A DNA stretch of 64,000 nucleotides from Diploscapter coronatus (taxonomy: Eukaryota > Nematoda > Chromadorea > Rhabditida > Rhabditidae). Shown one piece after another: positions 11,185 through 23,654 of this stretch (position 1 is the first letter of the stretch; each line of letters starts with the position of its first letter). The stretch is taken from the NCBI GenBank assembly GCA_964036155.1, contig OZ038422.1:76903201-76967200 (forward strand), written 5' to 3'. The notes beneath the pieces are model-generated. The model had not been told where the DNA came from, made no database searches, and was given only the letters and a program-made list of their open reading frames with translations. The translations under genes were made by a program, and so were the position numbers.

Positions 11185-14100
11185 CTATGATTGGACCTCC
11201 TCCTTGCTGTCATTTTGATCTGCGTTCAACTCGATTCTCTCATCCAGCGGGAGCTCCTTTTGTTCTGTCAAACCCCGTGATTCATGGAGGAGGACGTGGA
11301 AATAAACGCCCTCAAAAATAATAATGACTGATAAAAAATTAGCATAAGTTTTCAATAATAAACAGGAATAATAAAACTCGAAATCAGCTCTTCTTCAATT
11401 CAATTTTTCGAATTGAAAGTCCAACATTTTTAATAATTTAATTTTTAAAATGCCAACTTTTTGACGAGCAGCTCTAACGAATCGCTTGTTGGCGGTTGCA
11501 GTGACGGCTGCATATTCGTCTCCAGAGCCGAAGATAGTCTGAAGAAAATTGAAATTTAGGTCATTTGTAGTTACCACCCTTTTTCACCGAAATCTGGCCC
11601 TGACTCGCATTCTTCTAGCTTCTCGTTCGCTCTCGACCCTTTTTCTCGAGACATCTATTTTTAGTTGATGAGCTGCGTAAAGCAACTTAGCGCAGTGGTA
11701 AGATGCTGAGTTTAGAAACACCATTTGGCAACGGTCAGGAATTTCAACCATTCAATAGTTTTTAACGTTTAGAGGATAAACGAAAGAACGAATGAATGAG
11801 AAACTATAAAAACGAGAAACAAGGTCAGATTTTGATGAAAAACAGTGCAAGAGGTCGAAATTGATGAATATATTTGACATACAATGCTTCGTTCGCTGAC
11901 GTTGAGGTTGGCAGCGTCGAATCTGGCTGCGAGTCGTTTGGCCCTGTCCGAGGTATCGTCTTCCACCACTTCCACGTTCTCCATCAACTTCGCGAATCGC
12001 TCTTGCTCTCAAATCATAATCAGCTTACTTTAGAGGCTACTTGTATTTCTCACCCTAATTTCGGAGAAATAGCATAGGAAAATAATAAAAAAATAGATGA
12101 GAATTACAAGAGGTTTTATCTTCGAAACTCGATTTTTAATTCTAATTGAAAAAAACTAAAATTTCTAAACGTTTACCCGTAGGACCGCCCACGATCTTCA
12201 CAATCGATTGGCACGAATTGTACGCTGTTTGGCACATGACCAGTTTTCTGTCTGAAATAAAAAATAGCGAAATAACTAAAATTCTCATTTCTGTTTTTAT
12301 TTTAGACTATAATGAAGCAGGTTTGAAATTAGTGGCTTTTCAAAAATCAGAGTAAAAATTATCAGTGAATTGCGACCTTTGAGGAGTTTCTCAAGTTGTA
12401 ACCTCGCAGGGATTTTCCTCTCCATTTCCATTTGAATCTTGAGAGTGTTGCTTTTAAACCTGAAACGGAATAATTCTTTAAACCTTTAGGTTTTTCACTA
12501 AAATACTGGCCAACATTAAGTTTGCGTAAATTTTGCTCAAATATAATCGTTTAAAAATTACTTGTGATTGAGTCCCCCCGGATGAGTGAGGTTGGAGCAG
12601 AGAACGAGCACGGAGGACACGTCCAGATTGACTGGGGACATGTCTTCAGTTTTCTGCCTAAAATGGAGTAAACATTTGAAATGAGACTGAAAGCAACATA
12701 AGAATGGATTTCTTACAATTAGAAAGACCATACTATTTCAAATTTATGCTGTCTAAAACGTGAACTTTCAAAGAAGAATCAAATAATATCGGGAAAACCT
12801 ACTCTTCTACAGGCTCGAGATCTTCCAAGAAGTCTTCAGGGATTTTCGCCAAAGATTCGATTGGGATCTTGAAAAATAGAAAATTTAGCAAACACAATTT
12901 TAAAAGTTAAGAATTTCAACATTTTCATAGAAAATGTTTTTTTTTTCATTTTATGCTAATCAGGGTTTTGCGCTAGTACTCGTACTCGTGGGTACGGGTA
13001 CAAAATTTCGTGCTCGCCAAAACCCTGATCCTAATCTCTCATTTCTTTGACTGACCCTCTTCCCAGCGACTCGGATTCCAATGGACTCCAATTTGATAGC
13101 GATTTTGTCAGGCACTCCGGAGATGAAGTCGAACACTATCTCAGGCCGAATGTAGTTCTTCTTGAAACGTTCCGCTGTCTGGAAATAAAATTTAAAAATA
13201 TATTTAAAAAAAAAAAAAACTTTTCCTTGAAAAACAACATGTGAAATATGACAAAGATATGAAAAAAATTCGATAAACTCATAAATACCTCAATGTAGGT
13301 CTCAGCCTGCTCGAAAATGTGCCTGCAGTTGCCACCGGCCAGCCAGTCCATCACAATCCCGCGAGGCGAGCGAGAGATTATTTTTACCTGAAAATTCAAA
13401 TTTTGAACGAAAATTATTGCTAAATTTCACTGAAAAACACATGAGTGTTCAAAATAGTTTACAAATTCTGTTCAATTCTGACATGGCTAGAGAAGATTTT
13501 GAAAATTAAAAATAGACTAGATTTGTCTGTCCCCTCACGCTTTCTTATAACTGACCCACTGGTTTCCCTGATCAGAAACGATATCCACGATATGCTTGAT
13601 CTTGTTCCGCTCCTCGTCTCTGTACGAGAAAGCAACATGAATGCCGACCACCAAGTCGTATCTGTTGATGGCCTCGCACAGATTCATGAAGTGCGGCACG
13701 TTCGTTGTGTCCAGGTACTTCCTCATCAGAGGTGTTTTTCCGTCACGCATCTAAGAATTCACTCATTTATGTGGTGATACTTTTTCACAAGAGCTAGCTC
13801 TAGACGAATGCTAAGGTTTTTGTTTTGCATGAGTTTTTTTTCTTCAGAAGAAGAAAGAATTTAAAATGGTACGATATTGAGGGGCATGAAAAGAAAGTTT
13901 TCTATAAACAATAGATTTTTGATATCAAGAAATGTTTCTATCGGTTTTAGAAACAAATCTTACCTTATACAAGAAACTGATATCGCTCAATAGTCTCTTC
14001 TTAAGTTGAGGCGAGCTTTCCAAGTCGCAAAGCGGCTTCACATTCAATTTTTCGATCATCTTTTCAGCAACGGAGATCTGAACTTCACTTTTCTAGGAAT

Positions 14101-14306
14101 CTGGAAATTACTAGACGACAGTACAATGAAATAACATTGAAGCAGAGAATTACAAAATGATTTTATTCTCTACACTATACTATTTCATTCTGTTATTTTG
14201 TAACTTTTAATTTTCATGGAATTTAAAGAGAAATAGAATTTACCCGGTCCAGAAGAATAGGCTTGAGTTCATCATTAGAATCGTCCGGGCAAGTGGAGGA
14301 AGTCAT
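11185..14306 (-). CDS. DUF1308 / UPF0415 (C7orf25-like) protein
   Basis: Member of the conserved but poorly characterised UPF0415/C7orf25 family. Exons: 14306-14244, 14077-13964, 13750-13556, 13387-13289, 13178-13056, 12867-12803, 12657-12562, 12459-12377, 12251-12177, 12007-11883, 11538-11458, 11310-11185. Phases close, giving 414 residues against about 420 in human. Family landmarks are visible: NQWVKIISRSPRGIVMDWL (human WVKAIGRKA), IFEQAETYIE, IRPEIVFDFISGVP, CQSIVKIVGGPTEQERF (human GGPGERER), TIFGSGDEYAAVTATANKRF, and FHVLLHESRGLTEQKEL (human VFIHQPRALTESKE). No signal peptide or membrane segment; probably cytosolic or nuclear. No biochemical role is assigned. A TTTTTAG site just before ATG 14306 suggests trans-splicing. 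The intron between exons 5 and 6 holds a 67-bp MITE. Confidence 0.9.
11687..11745 (+). other. tRNA-like fragment with an A-box only
   Basis: TTAGCGCAGTGGTAAGATGC is a good match to a tRNA D-arm/A-box. The expected T-arm B-box (GGTTCGA…) is not present downstream and no full cloverleaf can be folded by eye. It lies in an intron of the DUF1308 gene on the opposite strand. Best read as a decayed tRNA or tRNA-derived SINE remnant. Confidence 0.35.
12961..13027. mobile_element. 67-bp hAT-type MITE
   Basis: Ends are CAGGGTTTTGCG and its inverted partner CGCCAAAACCCTG. It is flanked by ATGCTAAT on the left and ATCCTAAT on the right, an 8-bp duplication with one mismatch. The centre is TACTCGTACTCGTGGGTACG-like. 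CAGGG ends with 8-bp duplication are typical of hAT elements. It sits in a DUF1308 gene intron. Confidence 0.75.
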
Positions 14307-14775
14307 TTTTTTTCTAAAAAATTAAATAAAAAATAAATTTTTTAAATTCGGATATCTCATTGATTCTAACAGTTTCTATATTTCAAAAAAAAACACAATA
14401 ATATAAGTTTATTGAAAATACTACATTGGTCACAAAAAACAAAATAAATACCAGTAACTTGGGGAATAATTTACACGTAGCACAAGAAAAGAAAGTTTTG
14501 GAAATAATGAAAATTTGGTTAGTAAAGCGAATTTAAGTTCAGAAGAAACTTGGAATAATTGTACAGATGAATTCTCAGCAAGTTGTTGATTGAAGGAAAC
14601 TTACAACCCACTAGACAGATTGGTTTTTGACAAGTATTCGGAATTGAATGAATGTATCCCTAAAAGTTTTCGACTTGTAATAAATCACCCACTTGCTCTT
14701 TCTGATGATTTTCTTAAAAGTGGATAGACTTTGCAACAAGCTGAGAACAGCACTAAACAAGTCCGACCTATTGAT
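14307..14775. other. Intergenic, between LRR1 and DUF1308 genes
   Basis: 469 bp, AT-rich, with no ORF of note, between two genes on the minus strand. It holds the LRR1 3' end and a TTTTTAG acceptor just upstream of the next start codon. Confidence 0.5.
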
Positions 14776-17650
14776 TTAATGGTTCTGCCTGCAGGGAACG
14801 CAGTCCAGGCAGTAGTGGCTGAGAGTCTGAACTCTGCCGAGCGCCAGATCGGTCGTGGTCGCGAATTGGCGCACCAAAATCTTGCTCTCCACAATCGTTC
14901 GGTAGAAGACTTTCTGGAATCTTCTTGAATCTTTCGGAAATTTTCAACTTTAAATTATTCTTCAAAGAATCTCGTTATTTTAATGTTCTAAAATCACATT
15001 CATCGTAGAAAATCCAAATTTTAACTTATTTTCAAGAAAGTTTTTTAAAGCTTAAAATCCCACTCTCGAGCACTTGAAGCAGGTGTACACGCTGTTGCAG
15101 AGTCGCAATTTCACGTCAGTCGGAAGATAATGCGACTTTCTCATGATTGATCTGAAAACTATTCTCATACTTTCAAGAAGTGCAGTAACGATAGATTTAG
15201 ACAGGATCTCATTCAATTAGAATATAACGAAAAATTACATACAAAAGGCCCGAAAATTATTGCATCTTTCTACAGCAAATTAGCATATTTGGGGATCAAA
15301 AGACTAAATTTGGCAACAAATTTTGGACTGTCTTGGCTAGAGCTGAATAATGTGCATACCTCCTATTGGCATTCAACATGACTTGCGCAGCTTTTTCGAA
15401 AAGTGTCTCCCTCGCACCGACCTGCTCGTCGCATCTGACTGTGTGCTCTCTGTCATATCGGGCGATCGGGTTGTTCCAGGAACATTCCTTCTGGCTTCTG
15501 AATTATTTCTATTCGACTTTTTTGTTGTAAATTTTAAAATGTAGCATTTTTTCTCGAAATTTTTATCCTCTATAGTAAAACTCGCAAATAAAAAATGAAT
15601 TTTTTGAAGATAAAAAGTGGAAGAAAAAACTCACTCGTCTTCCGCATTTTCATTGGTGGCGGGATTTTCATCGATGAAGAAAGTGTCGAGTCGGAAAGTG
15701 AGCAGCATTCCGGGCACGGAGCGGATGCGGTTGCGGTCCAGGCGCAGCTCGCACAGCGAGCCATAGGATTGCAGGCTTAGCTGAAATTTTAAAAATGGAT
15801 CTTTGATTTTTTTCATTTTGAGGTGAAATTTCTGGTAAAAAGAATGGAGACTTCCCGAAATGTCAGAAGATAAATGAGTGGGTGAAATTAAAGGAAAATT
15901 CTTTCACCTTAGAAAATATAAGGTTTTATTCTTCTTCTTTAGTGACTAGTTTTGTGAGTGGAGTGATTTGTAACAAAATTTACGGGGAATCACTGAAAAA
16001 TTTCGTTGCAAACCGCCCCAGATCCAACTTTGTTTCTGTAAATATTAAAGAAACAACTCACATCCCTGGGAAACTGGGATATCCTGTTGGACGAGAGAAT
16101 GAGGTATTTGAGGGTGCGGCGAGTAGCAGAGGACAACAGAGGGAATTCAAATAGACCATTGTTGGAGAGGTCGAGATGGACGACACTGCTCGGCAGGGAC
16201 ATCGTTAGGTAGGGCTGCAAAAGGCACTTTTTTAGAAAAAGGAAAGATAATAAAATTTTAAAAATGAATAAAAAATAAAGTTTTGAGATAACTTTTAAAA
16301 TGATCATTTTAGTGAAAAATAAAAAAGGCATTTTTAGATATTTTCCATCAGATGCAATAGAAAAAGAAATGAAATGCGAAATATGCAATTTTCTGAGAAT
16401 GTTTAAAATTTTACCAATTTCGTCAAGGCCACTTCCCCCAAATCGCATCGGTTAATGAAGAGCGATTGCAGATTCACGAGTTTTTCAATCGATCGGAACT
16501 TCTCGAAATTTTTCGCCTTCCCCAGTCTCGGGTTGTCAGTGATGACTAGGGTCTGAAAATTTGATTCTTTTATTAATCACCTAATTTTTATTTAAAAATG
16601 GTGATGTTATCTCGACTAAAGAACCTTGAGGTTAGTCAAGAGAAACCATCTCGAGTCGACAGAAGGCAGTCCGATTCCACAGATGTGCAGAGTCGTCAGA
16701 GTCGAGGGAAAACTAGTCTAAAATACGAAACCTTAAAGTGGCACCTCTTCATTAAAAAATAAACTTAGACAGGTAATTTTTTCTTTGGAATATCATTTCA
16801 TTACCTTGAATGACGGGTATTCGCTGCGCAGGACAATTCGCATCTCAGATTGGTAAGGCACAAAATCGGTCGATTTTACCTGAAACATCAAAACAATGAA
16901 TACAAGTATAGGGACCTAGTAATAGAATGTTTGGATATCAGCCTTCTTAGCCCAGCATATTTGCATGATGATAATTTTATAGTTTTTGCGATACTACTTT
17001 TACTAATTGCCAACTCAAAAATGAATATTTTTGTCAGTTTTAGGAGTCAAGAAATTAAAAGCAATTTATTTGTTTTAATTCTCTGACCTCCGGCTGATGT
17101 TTGATTTCGACACTCTCCCCACGACAAATCGCACGCAGCAGATCCATGAAAGCGTTTGCTTGAGAAGTGGGGGTCTGAAAGAATTTTTTGTTTTTTATTT
17201 TTTTTTAAATTTTCATTCTGAAATCAAAAATACCTCGAAAAAGTCGAAGAACAGGTCGAGCGGGCTGTCTTTCAGACGCAGTGTCATTTTGTTCTGATGA
17301 ATCAGGATACTAGGAGGGGATTGGGAATTTATCTGAATTTGTTTCATTCTGCAAAAAAAAAAACCGCCATTTTTTTTTTTTTTTTTTTTTTTTTTAATTG
17401 TATGATTTTTAAAAAATTAATTTGTCTCACCAAGTACTTGGACGACTTCTTGTCCTTCTGTTGATAGACGATATTGATTTTGTACTCGGTTGGGGTCTGC
17501 AGAAATAAAAATGGTAAAAAAAAAAAAAAAGTGAAGATGAAAGTGAGAGAAACCGACCGTTCCCTTGTAAATCGTAGCGATTGCCTTGGCGTGTCGGCCT
17601 ACAATTCTGGCCCCCCGACGACACTCCAGAAATTTGCACTGGACCCGCAT
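14776..17650 (-). CDS. lrr-1: Leucine-rich repeat protein LRR1, CUL2 ubiquitin ligase receptor
   Basis: Substrate receptor of the CRL2-LRR1 ubiquitin ligase, which in worms and vertebrates acts on replisome disassembly. Exons: 17650-17558, 17496-17431, 17332-17234, 17174-17088, 16879-16805, 16717-16625, 16552-16415, 16214-16062, 15780-15635, 15497-15360, 15151-15064, 14913-14776; phases close at 437 residues (human about 414). The N-terminus MRVQCKFLECRRGAR and the region MTLRLKDSPLDLFFDFFE follow human LRR1. LRRs lie at about residues 180-340 (VVHLDLSNNGLFEFP, LKYLILSSNRISQFP, LCELRLDRNRIRSVP). The C-terminal Cys region (CNSVYTCFKCSR, HYCLDCVPC) matches the human tail pattern CVCGRFC / YFCSLGC. 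Probably nuclear. First of three same-strand genes and divergent from DERA. Confidence 0.9.
17370..17395. repeat. Poly-T tract
   Basis: About 26 T residues in an LRR1 intron, between the acceptor of exon 3 and the donor of exon 2 on the minus strand. On the transcribed strand it reads as poly-A. Confidence 0.9.
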
Positions 17651-18015
17651 TTTTGAACCCTAATAACATAAATAAGATTAGAAAGTTCCAGAAAAAAGAA
17701 AATTCGACAGAGATAAATAGAAAATGCATTAGTTTCACGCGTCGTCTACGCGCGATTTTTGTCAAGCGCGTCACAGGGAATTCCGAAAGCCGTCCAAAGT
17801 CCGTTTCAAAAATCTCCCGATTTTTCATGATTTTCGAGATTTTGTGGGGCTTATCGAGTTCATGATCAACAACAAAAAATATCATGATTTTTAGAGCAAA
17901 TATAAAAAATGTTCTGAACTTCGTAATTTGCAAAATTCGATTTTTCTTTGACTTTTATTTGGTTTTTCCTCTTCCAGATCTTTTACCGCGATATTTTTCT
18001 ATTTTTTGTTTCAGG
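17651..18015. promoter_or_regulatory. Divergent promoter region LRR1 / DERA
   Basis: 365 bp between start codons of two divergent genes. It includes a cluster of CGCG-containing sequence around 17739-17775 (ACGCGTCGTCTACGCGCG) unlike the AT-rich surroundings. A TTTCAG acceptor stands one base before the DERA ATG. No TATA box was recognised. Confidence 0.45.
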
Positions 18016-19946
18016 ATGGCTACGATCGTGCCGACCCTGTTCTCGTTCTTCCAGGACTACAAGCAGCGATTCGTGCAGAGCGAATTCGACAAGGAGGTCA
18101 GCAGGTAAAAATAGAAGTTTTAGTTTCGAGCTTCAAAATTCAAATTTCAGAGACTTTGACACTCAAGACATCGCCGGGCACACGACCGCGTTCGAGAATG
18201 AGGCAAAGCAGATGGCTAAGCAGGTGCGTAAAAACGAATCATGAAAATGTTCAAACTTGGTCTACTAAAATTTTGCAATTATTGAAACAAATCAATGTTT
18301 TATCAAATCAGTTGAGTTCGAAAGTAAAAATTTGCAAATACCACTTTTCAGCCCTCAGAAGTCCGCAAACTGATCGGCTACATCGACCTGACGACTCTGG
18401 CCGGGGACGACACGAAGGATCGGGTCGAAGCGCTCGTTGACAGGGCCATCAATCCGGTGTCCCAGGTTGGGTTTTGTAAAATTGATTTTTCTTCAAAGTT
18501 TTCAACAAATCAAATCTTTAAAAATTCCTTCTTTTCCCTTCTTGTCTTTTTTCTAAAAAAATTTTCAATTTAGGAGCCAAATATCCACTGCGCGGCGGTT
18601 TGCGTCTACCCGCAGAGAGTTGCTGATGTGAAGAGGCATCTGAACGCGAGCGGCAAGAAGTTCGACATTGCTTCGGGTAGGTTTCAAATTTTGACGACAA
18701 AAATAAAGACTATATACAGGTCGAACTTTACAACAATAAAAAAAGAACTTTAGAAAGGTTCTAATGAATTTCTATTCTTCTCCGCGTATATCACGTTCTA
18801 AAACTCTCGATAAATGTGTAATTTTTCTTATTGTTGGATTTTGTTTCAGTGGCTGCGGGCTTCCCCTCCGGCCAGTATCATTTGCAGTCGAAGATCCTCG
18901 AAGTTGAGCTGACTGTGGCCGACGGGGCGACGGAGATCGACATCGTCATCAGCAGGGCGGCTGCTTTGGAGGATGATTGGAAGAGTAAGTGATTTTTTTT
19001 TATTTATTTTTAATTTTCTTGGAATTTCATTTTTTGTTTCTAGTTGAATTTCGTCCTTCAAACTTTCTTAATTTTCCAAGTCGAAATTATGAGAGTCGTG
19101 TGAAATGAATGAATTTTCGAAAAAAAATTGAAAATATATTTTGGTTTTCCCTGGATTTCTCTAAAAATGAACATTTCAGCGGTGTACAACGAAGTTCTGG
19201 CCCTGAAGAAGGCGTGCGGCTCGGCTCACTTGAAGACGATTTTGGCGACTGGCGAACTCAAAACGCTCATTAATGTCTACAAGGCCAGTTGGGCTAGCAT
19301 TTTGGCTGGTAAGTATTTTCAAAATAATTTCTGATTTTTTCTAACATTTCCCTGTTCTATTTTTAAAGTTTATTTATTTTTTCAAGGTTCCGACTTCATC
19401 AAGACCTCCACCGGCAAGGAGAACGTGAACGCGACTCTGGAAGTGGCCTACGTCATGTGCACGGCGATCAAGAGATGGCACCAGCTCACTGGGAAGAAGG
19501 TTGAAATTTGTTTTTTCTAAATTTTATGCTATTTTCCGATAAGAAAATTTTTTTTTCAAGAAACTTCACCTTATTTTTCATATTGATTTCATCCAAGCTT
19601 TTCATTTTTGATACCGCCAAGTTTCCTATTGATACAAATCAAATAGCGCGAAATGAGAGGAGAGAATATAAATAATTGTTTACTTAAGGTCGGCTTCAAA
19701 CCGGCGGGAGGCATCAAGACCGTGGAAGAGGGCCTCTCCTATGTTGCTCTCGTCAAAAATGTAAGGATTTTGAAAAACACTATAAATGAAAACTTTTGTT
19801 CTTGCAAAAATTAAGATGAAATATGAATAATGTGATGCATAATTTAAAGGAGAAAAATTCAGGTTCTGGGTGAAGACTGGCTAACCCCCTCCCTGTTCCG
19901 CATCGGCGCCAGCAGCCTTCTGGACAACTGCCTCAAAGCCCTCTAG
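18016..19946 (+). CDS. dera: Deoxyribose-phosphate aldolase
   Basis: DERA cleaves 2-deoxyribose-5-phosphate to glyceraldehyde-3-phosphate and acetaldehyde (deoxynucleoside catabolism, cytosol). Exons: 18016-18104, 18151-18223, 18352-18465, 18574-18676, 18850-18984, 19180-19308, 19387-19499, 19689-19760, 19863-19946; exactly 304 codons including TAG. Active-site signatures: EIDIVISR (acidic residue), DFIKTSTGK with the Schiff-base lysine near residue 220, and GFKPAGGIKT with the second lysine near 256. These agree with human Lys218 and Lys254. Full length for the animal enzyme. The start is set by a TTTCAG acceptor directly before GATGG. ALG2 follows on the same strand 829 bp downstream. Confidence 0.96.
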
Positions 19947-20775
19947 AAGAGCTTCTTTGAAAATCAATAATTTCTCGGTAATTTTCAGCCATTTAGATTT
20001 TCTAGTTTAGCCACTAAAATTTTTTACTTTATTTTTGGTTAATTTCTAGTTTCATAAGCTTCTATACTCTATACGACAATAGATGAACAGGTTTTTGTTT
20101 TTGATTTTCATATCTTTCGATTTCCGGTTGTGTATTTTCATCCTCCAATGAAAATTCTCCCGAAATTATTTTCAAAATGAATTTGTCAATAGGTTTAATG
20201 TGATTTCAGGAAAGTTTTTACAGAGGATCTATTTTACAAACTTCGTTTCACATATTTTAGATGAGAGAGCTCTAGGGATATGAAACCGGTTAGAAAACTT
20301 CGAGTCTACGACAAAATTGAGTATTTTAATGTTGAGCTACAAAATTTCTCATGACATTAGGGAAAATCGTGTCCATTTTATTCATTTATCATCACACTTA
20401 TCCACTTACGCCGAGTGCCAATTTTTATCCGTCTTACCTGGTTTTTGATAGCTTGACATTTTAGGGGCCATAAAATATGCACAACATGACTTTTTATGTC
20501 ACTCTTCATGTACTTATATAGAGTATGTTTGTGCAATAAATAGATTATGTTATCACTATTTGTTTAAATCTAAAGAAAATGGCGTTGAAATCGCTATCAC
20601 CATATCTTAAACTTCGTGAAGATCTAACTTAAATAATCACGATGCAACGCAAAACTCACTATGATCTTCTTTAAATTGCGTTTTTGTGATACTAGTTTCT
20701 TCTAAAATCGACTATATTTTCCGATGAAATTACAGTGCCTTTAAAAACTAACTTATTTTCTTTGCAGTTTCTAAA
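19947..20775. other. Intergenic DERA to ALG2
   Basis: 829 bp, AT-rich, no coding signal. Several AATAAA-like sites (for example near 20536). The end has a good 3' splice site (TTTCTTTGCAG, ending 20767) nine bases before the ALG2 ATG, so ALG2 is either trans-spliced or has a 5' UTR intron here. Confidence 0.5.
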
Positions 20776-23013
20776 ATGCGAGTCGTTTTCCTGCATCCCG
20801 ATTTGGGCATAGGAGGAGCAGGTATCATCAAATCATAAACTTATCACTCGGGCTAAAATTTTAAGTTTTCATTTATTCTCAACTTGGGATCAAAATTAAG
20901 CCTGAATTTTAGACAATTCGATTTTACTTCAGAGCGGCTTGTCGTGGATGCTGCAGTAGCGCTCGACAGAAAGGGACATCAGGTCAAAGTCGTCACCAAC
21001 CACTATGATGAAAAGCACTGTTTTAAGGAGACTAGGGATCTTGGTGGGTATTTTTAGATGTCATTTGAAAAAGCATCTTTTAAATTCACCTATTTTTGAA
21101 ATCTGAGAAAAATAGAATTTATCTTTTCGTACATAAGATAGAAATATGCAAATTTTCAGACATCAAACAAATCAAATGGTTCCCCCGTACGGTATTCGGA
21201 CACATGTGGGCCCTGTGCGCTTACATTCGCCTCTGTCTCGCGGCAATTTACGTCTGCTTCAATGAGAATTTCGACGTCGTTTTCTGTGATCAGGTATTTT
21301 AAAAATTTCTTTTAGATCACAAAATTTAGCTTTTAGGTATCCGCCGCTCTGTTGGTCTTCAAGATCTATTCGCTCTTCAATTCCAATTTCCGCACCATTT
21401 TCTACTGCCATTTTCCTGACATGCTTCTGACGAAACGGGAAAGCAGCATGAAGAAGTTGTACAGGTAAAATTGTAAAATTCAACTTATTTCAAAAAATCC
21501 AATTTTCAGATCCGTAATCGACAGAATTGAAGAATGGAGTACGGGAATGGCGGATGTGATCTGCGTGAACAGCGAATTCACCGCATCTGTCGTCAGAGAC
21601 ACTTTCAAATCGTTGCAGAATCACCAGCTTAGAGGTTATATTTCTTTCTAAAAAAATTTGTAATTTTTTATTGAAAAAGAAAATTTCAGTAATTCACCCT
21701 TCTCTGAACACGAAATTCTTCGATTCGATAAAAGTTGGAAGCGATGTCGACGATCTCATTTCTCATGCAGAATACACGTTCGTCTCGCTCAATCGGTTCG
21801 AAGTCAAGAAGAATGTCAAATTGGCTATCGAGGCTTTTAGTAAGATTTTTACGACCTAAAAATTTCAATATTCCAAATTCTCAAAGTATTTTTTAAATTT
21901 TTTCTTGTCAATAATTCGAAAAATTTTTACACTTGAATATGAATTAGTCCTGCATTTTTAATGAGATTTGATAAATTTAGAAAGAATGGACACCTAGGCT
22001 TAAGCTCGATGATAAATTAAACAGCACTTTCCCGAAATTTTCGAATAGAATATTGACTTTTTCAGTTGAGCTGAAAGACTTACTCCCTGAAGATTTGTAC
22101 AAGAAATGCCACTTGACGATTGCGGGCGGATATGATTCGATCAATGCAGAAAACATTCGATATTTCGGAGAATTGAAGAAATACGCGGAAGAGCACTTGG
22201 AAGAGGAACAATGCAGATTCATTCGATCACCTTGTAAGATTTTAAAATTTTTTTCTTCTTTTAAATTTATTATTTTTAAAGTTTTTTTTTCCTATAATAT
22301 TTTGTCTAGGGCTTAAATATGTAAATTTTCTAGGAATATTGCAAACTTATTTTAATTTTTTCGAAAAAAAAAAACTATTAAAAGTTGAATTATAGCCGAC
22401 GAGGTGAAGGTAGCCCTTTTGCGCTCGAGTCGAGCCGTTCTGTACACCCCTGATCGAGAGCATTTTGGCATCGTCCCTGTCGAGGCTATGTATTGTGCAA
22501 GTCCCGTCATTGCCGTCAATACTGGAGGTTGGAAAATATATTTTAAAAAGTGGGCTCCCCGTATTTCCCACACACTTTTCTGGGGAATAGCAAGAGAAAA
22601 GAAATTAACAAAGGACTAAGAATAAAAATCTGAAAACATTGGATCTCATAATCATAGGAATAAGAGTATTTTGAAAAAAAAATTACGTTTTATTTTAGAC
22701 ATCACAATTTATTTATTTTAGGCCCTTTGGAGACTATCAAAAATAACGAAACAGGCTTTCTCGTCAACCAAACTGCTGTAGAATTCGCTCAGTGCATGGC
22801 TAAGTTGGTGGAAAATCAGGAATTGTATCTGAAAATGAAGAAGAAGGTTTGTTAGTTTATTCTAAATCGAAAATTTGTAGAAAGATATATTTGTGAAAAT
22901 ATTCGGTTTTGGATTTATTTTAATTTTTACTTCAGGGTCCTGAACGGGTTAGGAAATTGTTCTCCTTCGAAGCGTTCTCAGCTCGCCTCGATAGACTTGT
23001 GAAGGAAGAATAA
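20776..23013 (+). CDS. algn-2: Alpha-1,3/1,6-mannosyltransferase ALG2
   Basis: ALG2 adds the second and third mannose to the dolichol-linked N-glycan precursor on the cytosolic ER face. Exons: 20776-20821, 20933-21043, 21160-21293, 21337-21464, 21510-21634, 21690-21839, 22066-22233, 22396-22527, 22722-22846, 22936-23013; 398 residues, normal length. N-terminal [19 protein letters not shown] holds the glycine-rich donor-site motif of GT4 enzymes. Then [14 protein letters not shown], a partly membrane-associated stretch ([19 protein letters not shown]) and [23 protein letters not shown] and [12 protein letters not shown] are typical ALG2 elements. The EX7E motif is intact (EHFGIVPVE), followed by [16 protein letters not shown]. 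No breaks. Confidence 0.95.
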
Positions 23014-23280
23014 AAACCTTAAAAATCTCAATTTTTATCGATAAAATAGTCATTTCGGGGGAATTTCAATGGAAAGGCTTTAATTTTCCGCTATTTATTC
23101 TATGGGTTCTAACTTATTGCCTTATATGGAGATATTCCTAAATTATTTGTTGTTTTAGTCAAATTTTTATGGTTTTTTTTATGAAAATACAAATTTGAAA
23201 GGAAAAAACGAAAAAAATCGCCATTGACAAAAATAAACTGACGATTTGGAGCAATTTTCAATCGTTTAGATGCCACTTAG

Positions 23281-23382
23281 AGCAGCGCACCTGCGAGCCA
23301 CCTACGAGGTACCCACGAGAGGGCTAGCACCCACGAAGCATCCGCGAACGGTGCACGCCACTCGCGGGTGCGTTGCTCTCAG
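23281..23382. repeat. GC-rich imperfect inverted repeat
   Basis: The left arm GAGCAGCGCACCTGCGAG pairs with the right arm CTCGCGGGTGCGTTGCTCTC. The interior carries several CCACGA-type units. About 100 bp. Hairpin or MITE; no target duplication was identified. Confidence 0.6.
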
Positions 23383-23654
23383 TGTATTGAATATTAGAAT
23401 TAGAATACAAGTATAGATAGAGACGCTGAAGAAGAAGAAACAATGTGTGAAATGGAGAAAACTAGAGCAAAATTCGTTGCTGCGAATTACTCGTTTAAGA
23501 TGCGATACACAAATTAGCATTGCGTGAATTCAATCGATGAGAATGATTTGCCAATGATAACTTCATTACTTCTATACGAATCCGCGAGTGCACCTCTCAT
23601 CTTGCTGCTGCCGATGGAGAACACGGTAAGTACTCGTCAGCAACGAGGATGTTG

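Noticed and set aside
11152..11213. An ATG exon (MTARRRSNHREVKNEE…) that splices in phase to WDR83
   Set aside because: It overlaps, in another frame, the last exon of the DUF1308 gene, whose tail there is in phase with its other exons. An acceptor just before ATG 10598 gives the normal WDR83 start.
17427..17933. 168-codon minus-strand ORF across the LRR1 start
   Set aside because: It spans intron sequence and disagrees with the LRR1 frame, which is supported by homology and phase.
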